A model generated the notes under the pieces. It did no database searches. It was given only the letters and a program-made list of their open reading frames with translations, and was not told where the DNA came from. Below, piece after piece: positions 1 through 5,698 of a DNA stretch of 7,121 nt (position 1 is its first letter; every line of letters starts with the position of its first letter). Made by a program: the position numbers and the translations under genes. Source of the DNA: an uncultured Clostridia bacterium (GTDB lineage Bacteria > Bacillota_A > Clostridia > Oscillospirales > Oscillospiraceae). The DNA is taken from NCBI GenBank assembly GCA_947166955.1, contig CAMVGI010000066.1, forward strand, positions 1 to 7,121, in the 5' to 3' direction.

Positions 1-496
1 GCTCGTCGAGGATCAGCAGCTCGTTCGCGGCGCACAGCGCGCGGCAGAGCAATACGCGCTGCTGCTGTCCGCCGGAAAGCTCGCGGTAGCACTTGTCCTT
101 GAGCTCCAGAATGCCGAGCTTGCCCATGTGCATGAGCGCCGCGGACTTCTCCGCGCCCGAATAGGCGAAGCGGAAGCCCCTGCGGTTCAGAAAGCCCGAG
201 AGCACGACCTCCTCCACCGTGGCGGGGAAATCGCGCTGCGCGGGCGTCTGCTGCGGCAGGTATCCAAGTTGTCCCGCCTTTTGCGCGCCGCGGTCGATCT
301 CGCCCGCGAGCGGCGGCGTCAATCCGAGCAGGCTTTTCAGCAGCGTCGACTTGCCCGAGCCGTTCTCGCCCAGCACCGCGACGTAGTCGCCGCTTTTCAC
401 CGTAAAGTCGAGGTGTTCGAGCAGCGGCTTGTGCTCGTAGCCGAGGCTCACGTCCCGACAGGCGAGCAGTACCTTGTTCTCTTGTTCCGCCATCAT
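1..496 (-). CDS. Metal ABC transporter ATP-binding protein, ZnuC-type (partial, C-terminus cut by window edge)
   Basis: This is the ATPase subunit that would power uptake of zinc or a similar divalent metal at the cytoplasmic membrane. About 165 N-terminal residues are present, out of the roughly 230-260 usual for the family. Visible motifs in order are Walker A GENGSGKST (residues 43-51), a Q-loop in LGYLPQQ (Gln about 82), the ABC signature LSGGQQQR (140-147) and Walker B LLILDE (160-165), where the window ends. The start is ATG 496-494. A second in-frame ATG follows directly, and the upstream stop TGA sits inside the pair, giving an ATGA overlap typical of translational coupling. An AAAGGG ribosome binding site lies five bases upstream of the first ATG. 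The gene follows the metal-binding lipoprotein gene, which is what supports a metal substrate; the ATPase alone would not show it. Zinc versus manganese cannot be decided here. Confidence 0.93.
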   Translation of the reverse strand, partial: MMAEQENKVLLACRDVSLGYEHKPLLEHLDFTVKSGDYVAVLGENGSGKSTLLKSLLGLTPPLAGEIDRGAQKAGQLGYLPQQTPAQRDFPATVEEVVLSGFLNRRGFRFAYSGAEKSAALMHMGKLGILELKDKCYRELSGGQQQRVLLCRALCAANELLILDE

Positions 497-1458
497 GCCA
501 ACCCTTTCTCCAGCGCCTTTAAATTGCGCTCCATCATCGAAACGTAGGTCTCGCCCGCGTCAAAATCCGCGCGCGAGATCGTTTGCAGCGACCACAGCCG
601 CTCGACGCGCGCGCCCGTCGCCTCGCTCACCGCCTCGGCGATTTTTTGGCTGTCGAGATCCACCGTGTACACCACGCCGACGCCCTCGTCCGCCGTCTTG
701 TCGATGAGGAACTTGAGCGTCGCGAGGCTCGGCTCGGTGTCGCTTGAGCAGCCGTGGAACGCCGCGCGGTAGCGCAGATCGTACTCCTTGCAAAAGTAGA
801 GCATCGGCATGCGGTCGGCGAAGATCAAAAGGTCCCGCTTTGCGTTCGCGCGCAGCGCGCGGAAGTCCGCATCGAGCGCGTCGAGCTTTTCCACATAGGC
901 CGCGCAGTTCGCGCGGTACACTGCCGCGTTCGCCCCGTCCGCGGCGCAGAGGCTGTCGCACAGCGCCGCGCACAGCGCCGCGGCGTTTTTGGGCGAGGTG
1001 AAAATGTGCTCGTCGTACTCGATCTCGTCGCTGTCCTCGTCCTCGTCCTCCTCCGCGCCCTGCATGCCCTCGACAAATTCCTCCTCGCGCGCGTCCACGA
1101 AGTCCATCATGCGCACCACCGTGCCGATGTTCCCGCCCGCGGCGTCGAGCATGTCACAGGCCCATTCCTCGCTTTCGCCGCCGTTGTAGACGAACACGTC
1201 CGCGCGGGAGATGGTCACCGCGTCGAGCGGCGTCGGCTCGAAGCTGTGCGCCTCGCGCCCCGGCAGGAGCAGCAGCGTCACCTCCGCGCGGTCGCCCGCG
1301 ATGGCGCGGGCAAAATCGTAGTAGGGGAACATCGTCGTTACGATGCGCAGCTTTCCGTCGTCCGCCGGCGCGACCGGAGCGGCGCAGCCTGTCAGAAGCG
1401 GCGCGCAGCCCGCCAAAAGCGCCGCGAGAAGCGCAAAAGCGAGCAGTTTTCGTTTCAT
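493..1458 (-). CDS. Metal ABC transporter substrate-binding lipoprotein, ZnuA-like (cluster 9)
   Basis: This is a lipoprotein of 321 residues that would capture zinc or a similar metal outside the cell and hand it to the permease. It starts MKRK, followed by a hydrophobic signal segment and a lipobox LLAGC (Cys18). A second lipobox-like LLTGC (Cys25) follows. Family landmarks are IVTTMFPYYDF (39-49), GREAHSFEPTPLD with ligand His71, an acidic loop (about 124-150) ending in DEHIFTSPKNA with ligand His151, and the C-terminal ADRMPMLYF ... AFHGCSSDTEPS region. The canonical third-ligand His is not seen (Ala214-Asp215); from memory, related clostridial proteins have GDRFPF here, so this looks like a known sub-type. 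I chose start 1458 over the in-frame ATGs at 1500 and 1494: a GGAGG lies eight bases upstream, the signal peptide follows at once, and the earlier ATGs fall at the -10 box and the expected transcription start. It is first in the operon and overlaps the ATPase gene. Confidence 0.92.
   Translation of the reverse strand: MKRKLLAFALLAALLAGCAPLLTGCAAPVAPADDGKLRIVTTMFPYYDFARAIAGDRAEVTLLLLPGREAHSFEPTPLDAVTISRADVFVYNGGESEEWACDMLDAAGGNIGTVVRMMDFVDAREEEFVEGMQGAEEDEDEDSDEIEYDEHIFTSPKNAAALCAALCDSLCAADGANAAVYRANCAAYVEKLDALDADFRALRANAKRDLLIFADRMPMLYFCKEYDLRYRAAFHGCSSDTEPSLATLKFLIDKTADEGVGVVYTVDLDSQKIAEAVSEATGARVERLWSLQTISRADFDAGETYVSMMERNLKALEKGLA
1033..1050. repeat. Three tandem GTCCTC hexamers inside the lipoprotein gene
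   Basis: Three perfect copies of GTCCTC on the plus strand, followed by a partial CTCC. On the coding (minus) strand they encode alternating Glu and Asp in the acidic loop that replaces the His-rich loop of many ZnuA proteins. Because the unit is six bases, slippage would change the loop by two residues without breaking the reading frame. Confidence 0.7.
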
Positions 1459-1491
1459 TTCCGCCGCCTCCCCCTTTCTGGATTTGCGATT

Positions 1492-1529
1492 CATTTGCAA
1501 ATTATAGCCTCGTCGTTTTCATTTGTAAA
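1492..1529 (-). promoter_or_regulatory. Candidate operator: two TTTRCAAATG copies over the metal promoter
   Basis: Minus-strand TTTGCAAATG (1501-1492) and TTTACAAATG (1529-1520) are ten-base direct repeats differing at one position. One covers the -35 box and the other covers the downstream edge of the -10 box and the start point. The first lies within a perfect ten-base palindrome ATTTGCAAAT (1493-1502). A third related hexamer GCAAAT occurs at 1487-1482, eleven bases from its counterpart. The placement suits repression, for example by a metal sensor, but the sequence does not match the Bacillus Zur box or the AdcR box as I know them, so the regulator is unassigned. Confidence 0.4.
1501..1529 (-). 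promoter_or_regulatory. Sigma-A-type promoter of the metal-uptake operon
   Basis: Read on the minus strand, a -35 box TTTACA (1529-1524) is followed by exactly 17 bases and a perfect -10 box TATAAT (1506-1501). Transcription should start around 1494, giving a leader of about 35 bases before the ATG at 1458. This placement rules out translation from the in-frame ATG at 1500 and leaves the one at 1494 without a leader. No discriminator or extended -10 TG is seen. Prediction is from consensus only. Confidence 0.8.
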
Positions 1530-1532
1530 GAC

Positions 1533-1568
1533 TTTCTTTTGAAAAAGCCCAAATTTCTTTTGCGAAAA
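1533..1568. repeat. Paired TTTCTTTTG..AAAA motifs between the divergent promoters
   Basis: A near-repeat, TTTCTTTTGAAAAA (1533-1546) and TTTCTTTTGCGAAAA (1554-1568), is offset by 21 bases, about two helical turns. Each copy is internally symmetric (CTTTT/AAAAG around GA in the first; TTTT/AAAA around GCG in the second). They lie exactly between the two -35 boxes. They could be operator half-sites for a shared regulator, or simply A/T tracts acting as UP elements for either promoter. Confidence 0.35.
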
Positions 1569-1570
1569 CA

Positions 1571-1584
1571 CGCTTGAACAAGCG
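1571..1584. promoter_or_regulatory. Candidate operator dyad over the radC -35 box
   Basis: CGCTTG and CAAGCG form a perfect six-base inverted repeat around a two-base AA centre. The dyad covers the whole proposed -35 box TTGAAC, where a bound repressor would block RNA polymerase. It contains GAAC but is not the Firmicutes LexA/DinR box, which would need GAAC-N4-GTTC. The regulator is therefore unknown and the element is inferred from symmetry and position alone. Confidence 0.4.
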
Positions 1585-1602
1585 GCGCGCGCATGATAGA
1601 AT
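1574..1602 (+). promoter_or_regulatory. Sigma-A-type promoter for radC and probably uvrB to uvrA
   Basis: The -35 box TTGAAC (1574-1579) and -10 box TAGAAT (1597-1602) are separated by exactly 17 bases. Transcription would start near 1609, leaving about 29 bases of leader before the ATG at 1638. The in-frame ATG at 1593 lies upstream of the predicted start point, so it cannot be the radC start from this promoter. This is the only clear promoter I found ahead of the five plus-strand genes. Confidence 0.7.
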
Positions 1603-1637
1603 ATAGGATACCGATTTTTCAGAAAGAGGGCTTCGGC

Positions 1638-2318
1638 ATGGCAGGCGTACACGATGGACACAGGGCGCGAAAGAAGGCGCAGTTCCGCGAACACGGGCTG
1701 GACGCGTTCGCCGACCACGAGGCGCTGGAGCTGCTGCTTTTTTACGCGCTGCCCCGACAGGACACGAACCCTGTCGCGCACCGGCTTCTGGACCGTTTCG
1801 GCTCGCTCGGCGGCGTGCTCTCCGCCCCGCCGGAGGAGCTGGCGAAGATCGAAGGCGTCGGCGAGCACGCCGCGACGCTGCTCTCCCTTGTTCTGCCCGT
1901 CGTCCGGCGCGCGTATCTCGAATCGCAGGACAGCGGCATCGTCCTCGCCACCACCGAGCAGCTCGGGCAGTACTTCTGCCGGTTGTTTTTCACCGTCCGG
2001 CAGGAGATCTTCTACGAGGCGTGTCTCGACGCCAAGGGCAAGCTGCTGCGCTGCTGCAAGCTTGCCGAAGGCAGCGTGGACACGGTGAACATCAACCTGC
2101 GCTGCATTGTGGAGAACGCACTTCGCTGCCACGCGAGCGCCGTCGTGCTCGCGCACAACCACCCAAGCGGCATCGCGCTGCCCTCGCCGGACGACAACAC
2201 GACCACGCTCGCGGCGGACGACGCGCTGCGCACCGTCGGCGTCACGCTCGTCGACCACATCATCGTCGCGGACGACGATTTCGTCTCGCTGCGCGAAAAC
2301 GGGCTTCTTTCCCGATAA
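1638..2318 (+). CDS. radC: RadC family protein, JAMM/MPN domain (DNA repair protein RadC)
   Basis: This protein has 226 residues, the usual length for the family. The N-terminal half carries the UPF0758 helical region with a helix-hairpin-helix-like stretch (AKIEGVGEHAA, about 68-78). The C-terminal half is a RadC/JAMM domain with the full metal motif H173-x-H175-x7-S183-x2-D186 in HNHPSGIALPSPDD, followed by VDHIIVADDDFVSL. This fold binds zinc and is hydrolase-like. The old radiation-repair role was drawn from an Escherichia coli mutant later assigned to recG, so the true function is unsettled. The PRE motif seen in E. coli RadC is LRC here (154-156), which seems to be a clostridial variation. 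The ATG at 1638 was chosen because GAGGG lies seven bases upstream, MAGVHDGHR fits the family's N-terminus, and an upstream in-frame ATG (1593) precedes the predicted transcription start. uvrB follows after 21 bases. Confidence 0.93.
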   Translation: MAGVHDGHRARKKAQFREHGLDAFADHEALELLLFYALPRQDTNPVAHRLLDRFGSLGGVLSAPPEELAKIEGVGEHAATLLSLVLPVVRRAYLESQDSGIVLATTEQLGQYFCRLFFTVRQEIFYEACLDAKGKLLRCCKLAEGSVDTVNINLRCIVENALRCHASAVVLAHNHPSGIALPSPDDNTTTLAADDALRTVGVTLVDHIIVADDDFVSLRENGLLSR

Positions 2319-2339
2319 AAGTGATTCTGCGAGGTGGAT

Positions 2340-4304
2340 ATGGACTTCAAATTACACGCGCCCTTTCAGCCCACCGGCGACCAGCCTGAGGCGATTGAAA
2401 AACTCGTTCGCGGCGTTGAACTGGGGCTGGACGAGCAGGTGCTCCTCGGCGTGACCGGCTCGGGCAAGACCTTCACGATGGCGAGCGTCATCGAAAAGAT
2501 CAACCGTCCCACGCTCGTGCTCGCGCATAACAAGACGCTTGCGGCGCAGCTTTGCGCCGAGTTCAAGGAGTTCTTCCCCGAAAACGCGGTGGAGTACTTC
2601 GTCTCCTACTATGATTATTACCAGCCCGAGGCGTATATCCCTCATACCGACACGTATATCGCCAAGGACGCGTCCACCAACGACGAGATCGACCGTCTGC
2701 GCCTCTCCGCGACCTGCGCGCTTTTGGAGCGGCGGGACGTGATCGTGGTGTCGTCGGTCTCGTGCATCTACGGCCTCGGCGAGCCGGACGACTTCGCAAA
2801 GCTGATGATCTCGCTGCGCCCGGGACAGGTCATCGAGCGCGACGAGCTGCTGCGCCGCCTCATCGAGGACCGCTACGAGCGCAACGACGTCGCGTTCGAG
2901 CGCAACCGCTTCCGCGTGCGCGGGGACACCGTGGAGATCTATCCCGCGTACTACCGCGACCGCGCGGTGCGCGTGGAGTTCTTCGGCGACGAGATCGACG
3001 CTATCCGCGAGTTCCAGCCCACGACGGGGCAGACCACGCGAAGCCTCACGCACACGGTCATCTATCCCGCCTCGCACTATGTTACGACGCCGGACAAGCT
3101 GGAGCGCGCCATCGGCGAAATCGAAATCGAACTTCAAGAGCGCGAGCAGTACTTCCGCGACGCCGGCAAGGCGGTGGAGGAGCAGCGCATCCGCCAGCGC
3201 ACGCGCTACGACATGGAGATGATACGCGAGCTGGGCTACTGCTCGGGCATCGAGAACTATTCCCGCGTGATCGGCGGGCGGCCGGTCGGCTCGCCGCCGA
3301 TGACGCTTATCGACTATTTCCCCAAGGATTTCCTGCTGTTCGTGGACGAGAGCCACGTCACGCTCCCGCAGGTGCACGCGATGTACAACGGCGACCACGC
3401 GCGCAAGCAAAGCCTCGTGGAGTACGGCTTCCGCCTGCCCTGCGCGTTCGACAACCGCCCGCTCAAGTTCGAGGAGTTCGAGCGGCGCGTCCATCAGCGC
3501 GTCTACGTCTCCGCGACGCCGGGCGAGTACGAGCGCTCTCGCGCGGGGCAGATCGTCGAGCAGGTCATCCGCCCGACGGGTCTTCTCGACCCGCGCGTGG
3601 AGGTGCGGCCCGTCGAGGGACAGATCGACGACCTGCTCGCGGAGATCAACGCGCGCGCGGCGCGCGACGAGCGCGTGCTCGTCACCACCCTCACCAAGAA
3701 GATGGCGGAGGACCTGACCGAGTACCTAAAGGGCGTGGGCGTCAAGGTTCGCTACATGCACGCGGACGTCGAGACCATCGAGCGCATGGAACTGATCCGC
3801 GACCTGCGCCTCGGCGAATTCGACGTGCTCGTGGGCATCAACCTGCTGCGCGAGGGCCTCGACCTCCCCGAAGTCTCGATGGTCGCCATTCTCGACGCGG
3901 ACAAGGAGGGCTTTCTGCGCTCGGAAACCTCGCTCATCCAGACCATCGGCCGTGCCGCGCGCAACGCGGACGGGTTGGTCGTGCTCTACGCCGACACGGT
4001 GACGCCCTCGATGAAAAACGCCATCGACGAGACGGAGCGCCGCCGCGCCATTCAGGACGCGTACAACAAGGCGCACGGCATCGTGCCGCAGACCATCCGC
4101 AAGGACGTGCGCGAGATATTGGAGATCAGCAAAAAGGACGAGGATTCCGCCCGCCGCCGCGGCAAACGCAAACTCTCCGAGCGCGAGCGCGACGAGCAGA
4201 TCCGAAAACTCGAAAAAGAGATGCAGGAGGCCAGCCGCATGCTCGAATTCGAATACGCCGCGATTTTGCGCGACCGCATCATCGAGCTGCGGAAGGAAGG
4301 TTGA
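2340..4304 (+). CDS. uvrB: Excinuclease ABC subunit UvrB
   Basis: UvrB is the central subunit of nucleotide excision repair. It receives damaged DNA from UvrA, verifies the lesion with its beta-hairpin, and recruits UvrC for incision. The protein has 654 residues, full length for the family. Visible are GDQPEAI (13-19), Walker A GVTGSGKT (37-44), the aromatic hairpin region [14 protein letters not shown] (86-99), the DESH Walker B box (336-339), SATPGEYE (391-398), QTIGRAAR motif VI (534-541), and the C-terminal coiled UVR domain (about 618-654) that contacts UvrC. The ATG at 2340 is preferred: GAGG lies five bases upstream, and [11 protein letters not shown] aligns with the typical N-terminus. 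An in-frame GTG at 2334 would overlap that ribosome binding site. No key residue appears missing. No LexA/DinR box was seen in front of the gene, although uvrB is SOS-controlled in Bacillus. The transporter gene follows after ten bases. Confidence 0.98.
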   Translation: MDFKLHAPFQPTGDQPEAIEKLVRGVELGLDEQVLLGVTGSGKTFTMASVIEKINRPTLVLAHNKTLAAQLCAEFKEFFPENAVEYFVSYYDYYQPEAYIPHTDTYIAKDASTNDEIDRLRLSATCALLERRDVIVVSSVSCIYGLGEPDDFAKLMISLRPGQVIERDELLRRLIEDRYERNDVAFERNRFRVRGDTVEIYPAYYRDRAVRVEFFGDEIDAIREFQPTTGQTTRSLTHTVIYPASHYVTTPDKLERAIGEIEIELQEREQYFRDAGKAVEEQRIRQRTRYDMEMIRELGYCSGIENYSRVIGGRPVGSPPMTLIDYFPKDFLLFVDESHVTLPQVHAMYNGDHARKQSLVEYGFRLPCAFDNRPLKFEEFERRVHQRVYVSATPGEYERSRAGQIVEQVIRPTGLLDPRVEVRPVEGQIDDLLAEINARAARDERVLVTTLTKKMAEDLTEYLKGVGVKVRYMHADVETIERMELIRDLRLGEFDVLVGINLLREGLDLPEVSMVAILDADKEGFLRSETSLIQTIGRAARNADGLVVLYADTVTPSMKNAIDETERRRAIQDAYNKAHGIVPQTIRKDVREILEISKKDEDSARRRGKRKLSERERDEQIRKLEKEMQEASRMLEFEYAAILRDRIIELRKEG

Positions 4305-4314
4305 CGGAGCGCGT

Positions 4315-5202
4315 ATGAAAAAGTATCTCTCTTACGCTTTCGTCGTCCTCGGCGCTGTATGCTGGGGCTTCATCGGCGTTTTCAACCGCCTGCTCGCATC
4401 CGCGGGCGTCGACATGGCGGGCCGCGTGTTCGTGCGCAACTTCTTTTCTCTCGCGCTGCTGACGCTTGTGTTCGCGGTTTTCCGCCGCGGCGTGTTCCGC
4501 ATGAGGGCGAAGCATCTCCCCATCTTCATGGGCAGCGGGCTTCTGAGCATCCTCACGCTCTCGTGGACGTACTTCAACTGCCAGATGGAATGCTCGCTCG
4601 CCGTGGCGGCGATTTTGCTCTATCTCGCGCCGTCGATGGTCGTTCTCATGAGCGCGCTTTTTTGGAAAGCGCCCGTCACGCGGCGAAAGCTCGCGGCGCT
4701 CGTGCTGTCGCTTGCCGGCTGCGCGCTGGTGTCCGGCGTTGCGGGCGGCGCGCTGACCGCCTCGTGGCGCGGGCTTGTCTTCGGCGTCGCGTCGGCGTTC
4801 TGCTACGCGACCTACACCATCTTCGCGCACTACGCTCTCGCGCATTACGACAGCTATACCATGATCTATTGGACGTTCGTGTTCGCGGGACTCGGCTCGC
4901 TCGCGTTCCTCGACCCGGACACGCTTCTCCCCGCGCTCGCGTCTCCCGCGGGGCTTGGCGGCGCGGCGGGTCTGGTCGTCGTGGCGACGGTGCTGCCGTA
5001 TCTTTTCTACACCAAGGGGCTTGAGGGCGTCGAGAGCGGCAAGGCGTCCATCCTCGCGAACGTCGAACCCGTGACGGCGGCGCTGCTCGGCGTCGTACTG
5101 TTCCGCGAAAGGTTGAGCGTGTGGGTGCTGCTCGGCGTCGCGTGCGTTCTGCTCGGCGCCGGACTGCTCGCAAAGGAGGACGTGTCTCATGGCGAAGCAT
5201 AA
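4315..5202 (+). CDS. EamA/DMT-superfamily transporter, ten transmembrane helices
   Basis: This is an integral membrane protein of 295 residues in the drug/metabolite transporter superfamily, which mostly moves amino acids, nucleosides or small metabolites, often as efflux. Two EamA repeats are visible, about residues 5-140 and 150-286. The N-terminal helix has the common AVCWGFIGVFNR pattern (14-25), the first repeat ends LLYLAPSMVVLMSALF (101-116), and the second ends with the signature ANVEPVTAALLGVVLFRERLS (248-268), the EP pair of the family. A short lysine- and acid-bearing tail stays outside the membrane. The start is ATG 4315 with GGAG five bases upstream. The gene sits ten bases after uvrB and overlaps the next gene by 14 bases, so it is almost certainly co-transcribed. 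The substrate cannot be told from sequence, and nothing ties it to repair apart from position. Confidence 0.93.
   Translation: MKKYLSYAFVVLGAVCWGFIGVFNRLLASAGVDMAGRVFVRNFFSLALLTLVFAVFRRGVFRMRAKHLPIFMGSGLLSILTLSWTYFNCQMECSLAVAAILLYLAPSMVVLMSALFWKAPVTRRKLAALVLSLAGCALVSGVAGGALTASWRGLVFGVASAFCYATYTIFAHYALAHYDSYTMIYWTFVFAGLGSLAFLDPDTLLPALASPAGLGGAAGLVVVATVLPYLFYTKGLEGVESGKASILANVEPVTAALLGVVLFRERLSVWVLLGVACVLLGAGLLAKEDVSHGEA
5172..5180 (+). promoter_or_regulatory. Near-perfect ribosome binding site for the ybaK-like gene, inside the transporter gene
   Basis: AAAGGAGGA ends eight bases before the ATG at 5189 and lies within the last codons of the upstream transporter gene. It is the strongest Shine-Dalgarno sequence noticed in the window. 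It supports ATG 5189 as the start despite the 14-base gene overlap. Confidence 0.8.
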
Positions 5203-5698
5203 AGAGGAAAAAACCAATGTGATGCGCATTTTGGAACGGGAGAAGATCCCCTATACCGCGCACACGTACGAGGAGACGGAAAGCCCGCTGGGCGACCGCG
5301 AATACGGGCTGCACATCGCCGAAACGCTCGGACAGGACGTAAGCCGTGTCTACAAAACGCTCGTCGCGCGCGGCGCGAGCGGGCAGGCGCACGTCTTCTG
5401 CCTCCCCGTCGCGGAATCGCTCGACCTCAAGAAAGCGGCAAAGGCGGCGGGGGAAAAATCCGTCGAGCTGATCGCGGTGCGGGAGCTTTTGCCGCTCACG
5501 GGCTACGTGCGCGGCGGCTGCTCGCCCGTCGGCATGAAAAAGCAGTATCCCACGATTTTCCACAGCGCGGCCGCGGACTGCGAAACGGTCTTCGTCAGCG
5601 CGGGAAAGATCGGCGCGCAGATCGAGCTTGCGCCGCGGGCGCTTTTAGACCTCGTCGGCGCGCAAACGGCGGACATTATCGTTGAGGAGCATTTATGA
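5189..5698 (+). CDS. ybaK: YbaK/EbsC family Cys-tRNA(Pro) deacylase
   Basis: This protein has 169 residues, slightly above the typical 155-165. Family members act in trans to hydrolyse cysteine wrongly attached to tRNA(Pro) by prolyl-tRNA synthetase. The hallmark KTNVMRILE lies at residues 8-16. The catalytic-pocket lysine is in VYKTLVARG (Lys56). The substrate-binding loop [20 protein letters not shown] follows in the C-terminal half, and the end has the usual [16 protein letters not shown] pattern. All agree with the bacterial YbaK type rather than ProXp-ala or the INS domain fused inside ProRS. The start has an almost perfect AAAGGAGG. The gene overlaps the transporter gene by 14 bases upstream and uvrA by four bases (ATGA) downstream. 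Family placement is firm; substrate is inferred from the family. Confidence 0.94.
   Translation: MAKHKEEKTNVMRILEREKIPYTAHTYEETESPLGDREYGLHIAETLGQDVSRVYKTLVARGASGQAHVFCLPVAESLDLKKAAKAAGEKSVELIAVRELLPLTGYVRGGCSPVGMKKQYPTIFHSAAADCETVFVSAGKIGAQIELAPRALLDLVGAQTADIIVEEHL

Noticed and set aside
1459..1500. Upstream in-frame starts for the metal-binding lipoprotein at 1500 and 1494
   Set aside because: They abut the -10 box or the expected transcription start and would place 14 or 12 extra polar residues ahead of the signal peptide.
1593..1637. Upstream in-frame start for radC at 1593
   Set aside because: This ATG precedes the predicted transcription start and has no ribosome binding site, whereas ATG 1638 has GAGGG at good spacing.
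1501..1637. Canonical LexA/DinR box or Zur box in the divergent region
   Set aside because: I looked for GAAC-N4-GTTC and for the Bacillus Zur palindrome and saw neither; only unassigned dyads are present.
1491..2258. Minus-strand frame of 255 codons opposite radC, running into the divergent promoters
   Set aside because: It overlaps radC with its complete JAMM motif and covers both proposed promoters; it has no family resemblance.
2352..3494. Long open frame of 380 codons on the minus strand, opposite uvrB
   Set aside because: It lies antisense to unmistakable uvrB motifs. Its protein is rich in Arg, Ala, Val and Leu with no recognisable domain, as expected from GC-rich third positions producing few stops.
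2762..4318. Second plus-strand frame of 518 codons overlapping uvrB
   Set aside because: It is an Arg-, Pro- and Ala-rich out-of-frame reading of uvrB with no motif; uvrB is intact through its whole length.
4279..5229. Minus-strand frame of 316 codons opposite the transporter gene
   Set aside because: The product is low-complexity and rich in Arg, Glu and His, while the plus strand encodes a coherent ten-helix transporter with the EamA EP signature.
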